Positions 1 to 7,131 of a DNA stretch of 9,600 nucleotides are shown piece by piece (within the stretch, counting starts at the first letter, position 1; every line of letters begins with the position of its first letter). Under the pieces are notes generated by a model that did not search any database, was not told where the DNA came from, and saw nothing but the letters and a program-made list of their open reading frames with translations. A program made the translations under genes and the position numbers. The stretch is from an uncultured Lachnospiraceae bacterium (GTDB taxonomy: Bacteria > Bacillota > Clostridia > Lachnospirales > Lachnospiraceae). The stretch spans positions 1-9,600 of the forward strand of contig CAMAHO010000074.1 of the NCBI GenBank assembly GCA_945834545.1. The letters are read 5' to 3'.

Positions 1-54
1 CTTTATGCATTATCACATAGGCAGGTAGCCTTTTTTCTCTTTTTTTATCTATTT

Positions 55-80
55 TAGGTATTGTTTCGAAAGAATACCTA
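55..80. promoter_or_regulatory. 26-bp near-perfect palindrome, candidate operator of the aspartate-family operon
   Basis: The left arm TAGGTATT (55-62) is the exact reverse complement of AATACCTA (73-80). Between them lies the self-complementary core TTTCGAAA (64-71), flanked by one unmatched pair, G63 and G72. So 24 of 26 positions are symmetric. The palindrome covers the predicted -35 element and spacer and abuts the extended -10, where a dimeric repressor would block RNA polymerase. The first gene downstream encodes a helix-turn-helix/ACT protein, which makes that protein the first candidate for the binding partner. The symmetry is seen directly; the operator role and the partner are inferred. 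Confidence 0.6.
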
Positions 81-89
81 TGATAGAAT
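61..89 (+). promoter_or_regulatory. Candidate sigma-A promoter with extended -10 for the HTH-ACT/hom/lysC operon
   Basis: TTGTTT (61-66) serves as a weak -35. After a 17-base spacer comes TAGAAT (84-89), which matches five of six bases of TATAAT. TG at 81-82 gives the TGN extended -10, which compensates for the poor -35. Transcription would start near 96, leaving a leader of about 50 bases before the first start codon at 147. No riboswitch or T-box would fit in such a short leader, so control is more likely by a DNA-binding protein at the overlapping palindrome. Confidence 0.5.
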
Positions 90-146
90 ATCTTTCGTCG
101 ACAAACAAGTGTCTTTGCTAGGAAAACAAACGGGAAAGGCGATTCT

Positions 147-596
147 ATGAATACGACAGAAGAAAACAGTTATTTTTTGGTGCGGGGAAGGGCGGTGCCT
201 GAGGTGCTTTTAAAGGTTGTGGAAGCCAAGCAGCTCTTGGAAACCCAGAAAGCCATGACAGTGCAGGAAGCGGTGGAAAAGACCGGCATCAGCCGCAGTT
301 CTTTCTATAAATATAAGGAAGATATCTTTCGTTTCCATGACAATACCCAGGGGAAGACCCTGACACTCACCTTTCAGATGGATGACGAGCCTGGACTTTT
401 GTCTGAAGTGTTAAAGCTCATAGCCCAGTTTGAAGCCAACATTCTGACCATTCATCAAAGTATACCGATTAACGGGATTGCTTCCTTGAGCCTGAGCATC
501 CAGGTTCTGCCAAACACAGGGGATGTATCCAAGATGCTGGAGGAGATGGAAAAGAAGCGTGGTGTGCACCATGTAAAGATTGTTGCGAAAGAATAA
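147..596 (+). CDS. HTH-ACT regulatory protein (PheB/ThrR family, UPF0735-like)
   Basis: This 149-residue protein opens with YFLVRGRAVPEVLLKVVEAK, the typical beginning of the PheB/UPF0735 family. A predicted helix-turn-helix follows at about residues 38-58 (TVQEAVEKTGISRSSFYKYK). An ACT domain fills residues 71-147 and carries the ligand-loop motif DDEPGLLSEVL (79-89). ACT domains bind amino acids. From memory, a Bacillus subtilis member (PheB, renamed ThrR) represses threonine biosynthesis genes. Here the gene sits first in an operon with homoserine dehydrogenase and aspartate kinase, so a threonine- or lysine-responsive autoregulatory repressor is the best inference. The ATG at 147 is preceded by GGGAAAGGCG at suitable spacing. 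Length and both domains look complete. Family assignment is firm; the ligand and DNA target are not known. Confidence 0.85.
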   Translation: MNTTEENSYFLVRGRAVPEVLLKVVEAKQLLETQKAMTVQEAVEKTGISRSSFYKYKEDIFRFHDNTQGKTLTLTFQMDDEPGLLSEVLKLIAQFEANILTIHQSIPINGIASLSLSIQVLPNTGDVSKMLEEMEKKRGVHHVKIVAKE

Positions 597-615
597 AAAG
601 AGAGAGGGAATGATT

Positions 616-1824
616 ATGATAAAGGTTGCAGTTTTAGGCTACGGCACGGTGGGAAGCGGTGTCGTGGAAGTAATTGAACAGAATAAGGAGCAGGTGAATA
701 AAAAAGCCGGCGATTGCTTAGAGGTGAAATACATATTGGACTTGAGAGATTTCCCCGGGGATCCCTACGAGAACAAGGTGGTACACGACTTTAATGTTAT
801 AGTAGACGATCCTGAGGTGCAGATTGTATGTGAGACCATGGGAGGTACCGGTGCTGCTTATAAGTTTACGAAAGCTTGCCTGGAGGCAGGAAAGAGTGTT
901 TGCACCTCCAATAAGGCATTGGTTGCAGAGTATGGGCCGGAATTACTTAAGATTGCTGAGGAGAAGAACTGTAATTACTTATTCGAGGCCAGCGTAGGTG
1001 GAGGTATTCCCATCATTCGCACCCTCAATTCCTGCCTGACGGCAGAAAAGATAGAGGCCATCGTGGGCATTTTAAACGGTACTACCAACTATATGCTCAG
1101 CAAGATGGAGAAGGAAGGTGCAGAGTACGCCGATGTGTTAAAGAAAGCTCAGGAGAAGGGGTATGCAGAGGCAGACCCTACTGCAGATGTAGAGGGTCAA
1201 GATGCTTGTAGAAAGATAGCAATCCTTTCCTCTTTAATGACAGGCAAAAATGTAAATTACGAAAAAATATATACCCAGGGCATTACCCGGATTTCTGCTA
1301 TGGATTTTGAGTATGCCAAGGCTGCAGGAAAGAGCATTAAGCTATTAGCCACCAGTAAGCTTGAGGATGATAAACTGCTGGCTATGGTTGCACCTGCCAT
1401 GATAGATAAGGAGAATCCGTTAAGTATGATAAACGGAGTATTTAACGGGGTGCTTGTGACAGGAAATATGCTTGGCGATTCCATGTACTATGGAAAGGGT
1501 GCAGGAAAACTTCCTACAGCCAGTGCGGTTGTAGGTGATGTGGTGGAATGTGCCAAGCATCTTGGCAAAAACATCAAGTGCCACTGGGATGCCGATGAGG
1601 TTGAGCTTGTGGATGTGAAGAAGAGCAGGCGAGCTTTTTATGTGAGAGCACAAGCCTCTGCCATGAATGAGATCAAGAAAGCGATTCCCAACGGTGAGGT
1701 GGTTCAGCTTGCAGACTACAGCGATGAGTTTGCTTATTTTACACCGGTTATGGTTGAGGAAGAATTGGACCGGAAGCTGGAGGCGGTACACCGGCAGGTG
1801 TTATCTGTTATCCGTTTAGCATAG
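616..1824 (+). CDS. hom: Homoserine dehydrogenase
   Basis: It catalyses NAD(P)H-dependent reduction of aspartate-4-semialdehyde to homoserine, the branch point to threonine and methionine, in the cytoplasm. The 402-residue product has the Rossmann motif GYGTVGSG (8-15), the NKALV element (99-103), ASVGGGIPI (125-133), GILNGTTNY (151-159) and the catalytic stretch GYAEADPTADVEGQDACRK (182-200). GKGAGKLPTASAVVGD follows further on. The C-terminal part after the catalytic domain is shorter than in roughly 430-residue enzymes and only resembles a reduced ACT domain, so feedback control may be weak or altered. In-frame start codons exist at 580 (TTG), 610 and 616. The AGAGAGGGA site at 601-609 is properly spaced only from 616, and translation from there begins MIKVAVLGYG as expected. 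It lies 19 bp after the regulator gene, within the same operon. Confidence 0.95.
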   Translation: MIKVAVLGYGTVGSGVVEVIEQNKEQVNKKAGDCLEVKYILDLRDFPGDPYENKVVHDFNVIVDDPEVQIVCETMGGTGAAYKFTKACLEAGKSVCTSNKALVAEYGPELLKIAEEKNCNYLFEASVGGGIPIIRTLNSCLTAEKIEAIVGILNGTTNYMLSKMEKEGAEYADVLKKAQEKGYAEADPTADVEGQDACRKIAILSSLMTGKNVNYEKIYTQGITRISAMDFEYAKAAGKSIKLLATSKLEDDKLLAMVAPAMIDKENPLSMINGVFNGVLVTGNMLGDSMYYGKGAGKLPTASAVVGDVVECAKHLGKNIKCHWDADEVELVDVKKSRRAFYVRAQASAMNEIKKAIPNGEVVQLADYSDEFAYFTPVMVEEELDRKLEAVHRQVLSVIRLA

Positions 1825-1868
1825 AATGCAATGCAATAATATACAATTGATAAGGAAGGATTTATACA

Positions 1869-3188
1869 ATGTCTAAGGTAGTAAAGTTTGGTGGAAGTTC
1901 TCTGGCTAGTGCAGAGCAATTTGAGAAGGTAGGAAAAATCATTCGAAGCGACAAGGAAAGAAGATATGTGGTTCCGTCTGCTCCCGGAAAGCGTTTTTCT
2001 GAGGATATCAAGGTGACAGACATGCTCTATAGCTGTTACGCATTGGCAGAGGAGGGAAAGGACTTCTCCAAGGAGTTAGAGGCGATTAAGGAGAGATACA
2101 ACGGGATTATCGAGGGCCTGAAATTAAAACTCTCTCTGGATGACAGATTTGAGGAGATTAAAAAGCAGTTTGCAGCCAAGGCAGGGAAGGATTATGCAGC
2201 CTCCAGAGGTGAGTTCTTAAACGGTATCATCATGGCAAATTATCTTGGGTATGAGTTTTTGGATGCCGCAGAGGTGGTTTTCTTTAATGAAAAGGGTGAG
2301 TTTGATGCGGCTAAAACGGATGCAGTACTCTCCGAGAGATTGCAGACTATGAGTAATGTAGTGGTTCCCGGTTTCTACGGCTCCAATCCCGATGGCAGTG
2401 TACGAACCTTCTCCAGGGGAGGCTCCGATATTACAGGCTCTATTGTTGCTAAGGCAGCCAAGGTGGATGTCTATGAGAACTGGACAGATGTATCCGGTAT
2501 CTTGATTGCTGACCCCAGAATTATCAAAGACCCTGTAGGAATAGAAGTGATTACCTATAAGGAGCTTAGAGAGCTGGCTTACATGGGCTTTAATGTGCTT
2601 CACGAGGATGCTATCTTCCCGGTGCGCCAGATGGGTATACCGATTAATATTCGCAACACCAATGCTCCTATGGATGAAGGCACCTGGATTGTGGGAAGCA
2701 CCTGTCAGAAGTCCAAGTACACCGTAACCGGTATTGCAGGTAAGAAGGGCTTTTGCTCCATCAATATTGAAAAGGATATGATGAACTCCGAAATTGGCTT
2801 TGGAAGAAAGGTTCTCCAGGCCTTTGAGGAAAACGGAATTTCCTTTGAACATGTGCCTTCCGGGATTGATACCATGACGGTATTTGTACATCAGGATGAG
2901 TTTATGCACAAGGAGCAGAAGGTAGTGTCTGCTATCAATCGTTTGGCAAAGCCTGATGTAATCGAGATAGAAGCGGATTTAGCGTTGATTGCCGTGGTTG
3001 GAAGGGGAATGAAGTCCACACGGGGAACAGCCGGAAGAATCTTTTCGGCTCTTGCTCACAACAATGTGAATGTCAAGATGATTGACCAGGGTTCCAGCGA
3101 GCAAAACATCATCATCGGCGTTGCAAATGAGGACTTTGAGACAGCCATAAAGGCTATCTATGATATCTTTGTTTCCACCAGACTGTAA
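1869..3188 (+). CDS. lysC: Aspartate kinase with two C-terminal ACT domains
   Basis: It phosphorylates aspartate, the first committed step to lysine, threonine and methionine. The 439-residue protein has KFGGSS at 6-11 (ATP/aspartate site), SAPGKR at 37-42, SRGGSDITG at 182-190 and ENWTDVSGI at 203-211. Two ACT domains follow at about 286-360 and 370-437; the second contains GRGMKSTRGTAGRIFSALA. The length fits monofunctional feedback-inhibited aspartate kinases of Firmicutes. The ATG is preceded by AAGGAAGGA at ideal spacing. The gene starts 44 bp after hom, with no terminator between them, so the two consecutive-pathway enzymes are probably co-transcribed. Whether lysine, threonine or both inhibit it cannot be read from the sequence, so the symbol lysC (rather than a thrD/yclM-type name) is provisional. 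No aspartate-semialdehyde dehydrogenase or thrB/thrC is present in the window. Confidence 0.93.
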   Translation: MSKVVKFGGSSLASAEQFEKVGKIIRSDKERRYVVPSAPGKRFSEDIKVTDMLYSCYALAEEGKDFSKELEAIKERYNGIIEGLKLKLSLDDRFEEIKKQFAAKAGKDYAASRGEFLNGIIMANYLGYEFLDAAEVVFFNEKGEFDAAKTDAVLSERLQTMSNVVVPGFYGSNPDGSVRTFSRGGSDITGSIVAKAAKVDVYENWTDVSGILIADPRIIKDPVGIEVITYKELRELAYMGFNVLHEDAIFPVRQMGIPINIRNTNAPMDEGTWIVGSTCQKSKYTVTGIAGKKGFCSINIEKDMMNSEIGFGRKVLQAFEENGISFEHVPSGIDTMTVFVHQDEFMHKEQKVVSAINRLAKPDVIEIEADLALIAVVGRGMKSTRGTAGRIFSALAHNNVNVKMIDQGSSEQNIIIGVANEDFETAIKAIYDIFVSTRL

Positions 3189-3259
3189 GGATAAGGGGAG
3201 AGAGTGTTCATCAGCTAAAGCGGTCACAGGAGTGACTGTGGATTCAGTTGGAGGATGGA

Positions 3260-4594
3260 ATGGAAGAACAAAGGAATAAGAAGGATTTGGAGATGGAACG
3301 GCGGGAGGAGAGACGAAAAAGGCGTCAGAGAAATCAGATTATTGTGTACACAGTGATGCTTTTACTGGTTGCCTTGACAGCCTTTGGAGTAGTCAGTCTT
3401 GTGTCAGCAATCTCCAATCGAAATACAGAACAGGAAGTGGAGCAACAGCAGTCTGTACAGGATTCCACACAGTCGGCTTTGGATGAGCTGGTGTCTACGG
3501 AGGAGGAGTTACCGCCTGTGTCACAGGAGGTTGTTGAGCTTACTCCGGAGCAGAAGCTGGAGGAAATCGTGAATGCGGCAATTGAGGTTATGCCCATTGA
3601 GGATAAGATTGCGGGATTGTTTATTGTATCTCCTGAAAGCATTACCGGTGTGAAGACCGTTACGAAAGCCGGAGAGGGCACCAAGACCGCCTTAGAAAAA
3701 TATGCTGTGGGCGGTATCGTGTATCAGGCTAAGAATATAAAGGATGCAGACCAGTTTAAGGAGATGCTAAACAATACGGAGCTTTGGAGCAAGTATCGAC
3801 TTTTTCTGGGTGTAGAGCAGGACTTAGGTGACAATGGTCCTTTGGTGGAGAAAGGACTGATGGAAACTACTTTGACACCAAAGGAGCTAGCAGCTACCGG
3901 GGATGCCGCCGTGGCTTTGTCTACAGGGGATAAGCTGGGCGAATCTCTGAGTTCATACGGATTAAATGTCAATTTTGCTCCCCTGGCAGATTTGTCCGGA
4001 GAAAAAGGCTATCTGGACGGAGCAGTCTATTTAAGCGACAATATTGTGTTAAACAGCGCGTTTTCTACAGGCTTAACTGCCGGTATGAAGAACCAAGGGG
4101 TTATTGGCTGCCTTAAGTATTTTCCGGGAAGCGGAAGTGCTAAAAAGGTGGCAGAGGGAGATATGATTCATTCTGAGCAGAGTCTGGAAGATTTTATGAC
4201 AAAGGATTTTGAAATGTATCGCAATGCCATCGCCTCAGGGGTTGATATGATTATGGTGGGAAGCTTTTCAGCGGAAGCCCTCACAGGCGACAGAACTCCT
4301 TGCGCGTTGTCTCAAACAGTGGTTACAGAATATTTACGTGGGGAATTGGGTTACCAGGGAATCATCGTTACTGATTTTCTGAATCAAAAATCTATCACAT
4401 CTTATTATGAATCAGATGTAGCAGCGGTTATGGCATTAAAGGCCGGCTGCGATATGCTTCTTGCTCCTGAGGATTTTGAGAAAGCCTATCAGGGTGTCAA
4501 GGAAGCAGTGGACAACGGAAGTATTTCCGTGCAGCGAATTGACGATGCTCTGAGACGGATTTACAGGGTGAAGTTTGCTGACAGAGTTCAATAA
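3260..4594 (+). CDS. Membrane-anchored glycoside hydrolase family 3 (NagZ-like) protein, active site possibly degenerate
   Basis: This 444-residue protein has a highly charged N-terminus (1-25), one membrane segment at about 27-49 (IIVYTVMLLLVALTAFGVV) and a Glu/Gln/Ser-rich linker to about 100. The rest is a GH3 N-terminal barrel domain. GH3 marks are LNVNFAPLADL (235-245), CLKYFPG (284-290), the long GVDMIMVGSFSAEAL element and IIVTDFLNQKSI (368-379), where Asp372 matches the family nucleophile. The topology suggests an extracytoplasmic enzyme that could act on beta-N-acetylglucosaminides of cell wall. Two usual motifs look altered: KHFPGHG reads KYFPGSG, and the D-E/Q-GG substrate loop reads VEQDLGDNG (185-193). 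It could be an inactive or respecialised homologue. ATG 3260 was chosen over the TTG at 3248 because GGAGG (3250-3254) lies just upstream. Confidence 0.82.
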   Translation: MEEQRNKKDLEMERREERRKRRQRNQIIVYTVMLLLVALTAFGVVSLVSAISNRNTEQEVEQQQSVQDSTQSALDELVSTEEELPPVSQEVVELTPEQKLEEIVNAAIEVMPIEDKIAGLFIVSPESITGVKTVTKAGEGTKTALEKYAVGGIVYQAKNIKDADQFKEMLNNTELWSKYRLFLGVEQDLGDNGPLVEKGLMETTLTPKELAATGDAAVALSTGDKLGESLSSYGLNVNFAPLADLSGEKGYLDGAVYLSDNIVLNSAFSTGLTAGMKNQGVIGCLKYFPGSGSAKKVAEGDMIHSEQSLEDFMTKDFEMYRNAIASGVDMIMVGSFSAEALTGDRTPCALSQTVVTEYLRGELGYQGIIVTDFLNQKSITSYYESDVAAVMALKAGCDMLLAPEDFEKAYQGVKEAVDNGSISVQRIDDALRRIYRVKFADRVQ

Positions 4595-4595
4595 T

Positions 4596-4649
4596 AGTGT
4601 GCCAGGGGGACGGTAATTTCTGGCTTTTTATATGTCCCCCTGGTACACT
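4596..4649. repeat. Long imperfect palindrome (REP-like hairpin) between the GH3 and hydrolase genes
   Basis: GTGTGCCAGGGGGAC (4597-4611) pairs with GTCCCCCTGGTACAC (4634-4648) along 15 positions, with a single G-U wobble. An outer A-T pair adds one more. The loop is 22 bases, and TTTATTATA follows. The GGGGGACGG core resembles extragenic palindromes scattered through many genomes, some mobilised by RAYT-type transposases; that link is inferred. It may instead act simply as a strong terminator or an mRNA 3'-end stabiliser. Confidence 0.6.
4601..4629 (+). terminator. Intrinsic terminator nested in a larger hairpin, downstream of the GH3 gene
   Basis: GCCAG (4601-4605) pairs with CTGGC (4620-4624). 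Three further G-U pairs can extend the stem inward, and TTTTT follows at 4625-4629. This is a canonical Rho-independent layout directly after the GH3 stop codon. The same left arm is also part of the longer palindrome 4596-4649, so the two folds exclude one another. Confidence 0.6.
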
Positions 4650-4688
4650 TTATTATACAAACAGAAAAAGAGAAAGAGAGGGTATGGT

Positions 4689-6296
4689 ATGGCAATGATG
4701 GAAAAACCACAGGTGGAGCTATTACCTGATGGCGGAAAGTATTGGGAGAATGTATTTGAGGAGTTTTACTTGAAGGCATATGTGCCTGCCACCAAGATTG
4801 ACGGGCAGGTGAATAATTATACCTTCAGAGCGCCGCTTTTGCTTGTCTTTGAGGAGGAAAGACAAAGCAAGGAGCAGGCGATTGCTTATGCAAAGAGGAG
4901 TCAGCTGGAGGAAATCGCTTCCCAAGTGGACTCCAGTGTGCTGTTTATTTATCCTACCTGTCAGGGAGGATGGGAAAACGCAGACGAGAGTCTCTATCAG
5001 GCAATCATCAAAGAGGTAAGGATGGTTCCGGATTATGAGGATGGAATCTCCTCAGTGACAGATTTCTTTACCAGAGAATTCAAGGGGTACTTCATCAGAG
5101 GAGCTATTTTTAGGGCTGACATTTTTAGCTTTGGAAAATCCGCAGACTATGTTGCAACCCATCTGTTAAAGACGATTCAGGGAGAGTATCTGTGGGGACC
5201 GGGTGAGATTACCCCGGCTATGTGCTGTATGCAGAATCTGAGTGTGAAGCCTGTGGTGGAGCGCAAGGATATAGGAATCCTCAGTGTGGGAAATGACGCA
5301 AAGTTGGAAGCGGCCTTTGAGGGCTGTGAAAACCTTCTGAAGAGAGAGGCTGAGGCAGACGGATTTAAGGCAGATTTTCATGCCTTTATTCGCAAATTTA
5401 AGATGTGGTGTGGCAATCTGGAAATCGAACCGGACTTTGACAGCCTGGATATGACAGAGGAAGCAGGCAGTGTTGTGGTTCAGACCTCCGTCAATAACAA
5501 GGGGAAATTTGCCGGAAGCAAGGAGCATACGGTTGGCTATTTTGCATACTACAACAATGCTTTGCTGAAACAGGAGAATATTCCGCTTTTAGTGGGATTT
5601 CATGGTGGCGGAGACTCCTCTATGTTTTTGACCTTTGTCTCCGGTTGGTATGAAATAGCGCACAGATATAATTTCCTCTATGTGGCTCTGGAGAATCATC
5701 AGGACATTCCCGCTGAGGAAGCAGCTCAGGTGATTGAGCATTTAAAGCAGAAGTATCCGGTGGATGAAAACCGAATCTATGCAACCGGCTTTTCTATGGG
5801 AAGCGGCAAGACCTGGGATATGTTCCAGGAGTATCCGGAGATTTTTGCCGGGTTGGCACCTCACAGTGCACTTTTCCCGGTGAGAAACAATCCCTTCAGT
5901 CCGGATTTAGGAGATAGGTTAAATGAAACCGTTGCTGTTCCAATGTTCTATTCAGGAGGGGAGTTGTCTCACCTGCCGGAGCTGCCTTTCCAGGCAGAGC
6001 AGGGCTTGGAGCGGATTCAGTATGCAGCCAGGGTAAATAAGATAAAGAAGAAATTCAAATATACTTATGCAGAAAAAGAGAATTGGGAGGACCCAATCTG
6101 GAGTATTTCCGGTGACCGTGTGGAGAAACTTAAGGATGAGTCCAGAGGTAGCACGCTCACGATTCACTACTTTGACAGTGAAGATGGAGTCTGCAGGACA
6201 GCCTTTGCCAGTGTCAGTGGTCAGGTGCACGAGTGCAGACACCACACCTGCGAGCAGGCCTGGAAGTTTATTTCGCAATTCAAAAAGGGAGAGTAA
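4689..6296 (+). CDS. Alpha/beta hydrolase, PHB-depolymerase/esterase type, two-part protein
   Basis: This 535-residue protein has a C-terminal alpha/beta-hydrolase domain at about 270-533. The oxyanion motif FHGGG is at 304-308. The nucleophile elbow GFSMGSG is at 367-373, with Ser369 preceded by RIYATGFSM as in PHB-depolymerase-like esterases. A His-rich end, GQVHECRHHTCEQAWKFI (511-528), should supply the catalytic His. The N-terminal half (1-260) shows hydrolase-like stretches (APLLLVFE at 48-55, VLFIYPT at 84-90, FSFGKSADYVATHLL at 146-160) but no G-x-S-x-G, so it may be a decayed duplicate or a binding domain. No signal peptide is visible, so it is probably cytoplasmic. ATG 4689 was chosen because GAGAGGG lies 6-7 bases upstream; the reading frame stays open to 4632, but that stretch overlaps the hairpin. 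The substrate is unknown. It may be expressed by read-through from the GH3 gene. Confidence 0.78.
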   Translation: MAMMEKPQVELLPDGGKYWENVFEEFYLKAYVPATKIDGQVNNYTFRAPLLLVFEEERQSKEQAIAYAKRSQLEEIASQVDSSVLFIYPTCQGGWENADESLYQAIIKEVRMVPDYEDGISSVTDFFTREFKGYFIRGAIFRADIFSFGKSADYVATHLLKTIQGEYLWGPGEITPAMCCMQNLSVKPVVERKDIGILSVGNDAKLEAAFEGCENLLKREAEADGFKADFHAFIRKFKMWCGNLEIEPDFDSLDMTEEAGSVVVQTSVNNKGKFAGSKEHTVGYFAYYNNALLKQENIPLLVGFHGGGDSSMFLTFVSGWYEIAHRYNFLYVALENHQDIPAEEAAQVIEHLKQKYPVDENRIYATGFSMGSGKTWDMFQEYPEIFAGLAPHSALFPVRNNPFSPDLGDRLNETVAVPMFYSGGELSHLPELPFQAEQGLERIQYAARVNKIKKKFKYTYAEKENWEDPIWSISGDRVEKLKDESRGSTLTIHYFDSEDGVCRTAFASVSGQVHECRHHTCEQAWKFISQFKKGE

Positions 6297-6302
6297 TAAA
6301 AA

Positions 6303-6336
6303 GGGGTCATGGGGGACAGGTCCATATGACCCCCCT
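6303..6336 (-). terminator. Hairpin terminator between convergent hydrolase and chemotaxis genes
   Basis: GGGGTCAT (6303-6310) pairs with ATGACCCC (6326-6333). On the minus strand the hairpin is followed directly by TTTTTATTA (complement of 6294-6302), a good intrinsic terminator for the minus-strand chemotaxis gene that ends at 6349. On the plus strand it falls just after the hydrolase stop codon but lacks an immediate T-run. Its loop begins GGGGGACAGG, closely matching the GGGGGACGG core of the palindrome at 4597-4648. Confidence 0.6.
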
Positions 6337-6348
6337 GTTGCAATTGCG

Positions 6349-7100
6349 TTATTTCATTTTAAATTTCTCCACATTACCCTGCATTAGAGCAGCCTGCTCA
6401 TACAGAGTTTGAGCCAGGGCTACACATTCCTCGGAGGTCGCCTGGGTGTTGGTGGTAAAGTCTTCTACACTCTTCATATCTTCAGTGACGGAAGCAGTCA
6501 TTTGAGAGCTTTTTACGATACACTCTGCGATCTGGGAAATCTGTTTATTCACTTCTTCGGTAGCAACGACTACCTGTTTCATCTGAGCGCAGGTTTCTTC
6601 GGCCAAAGCAATTCCCTTCTCCACTGCCAGATTCGACTGGCTAATCAATTCGGTAGTGTCTAAGGCAGCCTTTGCTGTTCGCTCAGAAAGGTTTCTGACG
6701 GATTCTGAAACCACTGCAAAGCCACGACTGGCTTCACCGGCTCTTGCGGCTTCGATAGAAGCATTCAGCGCTAACAGATTGGTTTGCTCTGCAATACCAT
6801 TAATGATATCTAATATCTCGGCGATACTCTTAGATTTCTCATTGATTTCGTTCATGGCAAGCTCAAGATTTTGAATCTTTTGGTATCCGTCTTCAAGGCT
6901 TTTTTTGGACTGTTTTGATAAATCCTCAGAAAGCTTTGCCATTTGCATACCGTTTTCAAACTCAGCTTAGACAGCTTGTATCTTACTGTCTACAACGCTC
7001 ACCACTTCCATGACATTTTCCACATCCTCTGCAAGACTGCCTGCTCCGTCAGAAACATTTTTGGAGCTTTCAAAAACAGCTCCGGAAGCACCGGCACAGA
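6349..7100 (-). pseudogene. 3' remnant of a methyl-accepting chemotaxis protein gene, with in-frame stop
   Basis: On the minus strand, residues from about 7096 to 6970 read as receptor coiled coil (AVFESSKNVSDGAGSLAEDV and onward to DSKIQAV). They hit TAA at 6969-6967 and continue in the same frame as AEFENGMQMAKLSEDLSKQS down to 6349. The downstream part holds the signalling hairpin that contacts CheA/CheW, with IINGIAEQTNLLALNASIEA followed by ARAGEASRGFAVVSESVRNL. The C-terminus looks natural (GNVEKFKMK). The sensory and membrane domains are missing: upstream of about 7100 the chemoreceptor sequence stops and mobile-element sequence begins. The ATG at 6948 gives a 199-residue open frame but has no convincing ribosome binding site, so expression of a soluble fragment is unlikely. 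The exact left breakpoint is uncertain by 10-15 bases. Confidence 0.75.
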
Positions 7101-7131
7101 AGAAATCAAGGGGAGAGGAATTGGGATAATC

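Noticed and set aside
19..36. AGGC/GCCT mini-hairpin followed by six T, possible terminator of an upstream gene
   Set aside because: The stem is only four base pairs. The T-run is suggestive, but the gene it would serve is outside the window, so I did not list it.
2217..2909. 230-codon open frame on the minus strand
   Set aside because: It lies entirely antisense to the aspartate kinase gene, whose motifs are clear. Its translation has no domain-like pattern and no ribosome binding site.
3221..3238. CGGTCAC/GTGACTG hairpin between lysC and the GH3 gene
   Set aside because: The stem is seven pairs with one wobble and no T-run follows, so it is not a convincing terminator or attenuator.
6349..6948. 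A complete 199-residue soluble chemotaxis protein starting at ATG 6948
   Set aside because: Receptor-like sequence continues in frame upstream of the TAA, and no ribosome binding site precedes this ATG, so a pseudogene remnant explains it better.
6943..7131. Upstream extension of the CHC2 reading frame
   Set aside because: This stretch is antisense to recognisable chemoreceptor coding sequence. The family N-terminus and ribosome binding site place the start at 7132.
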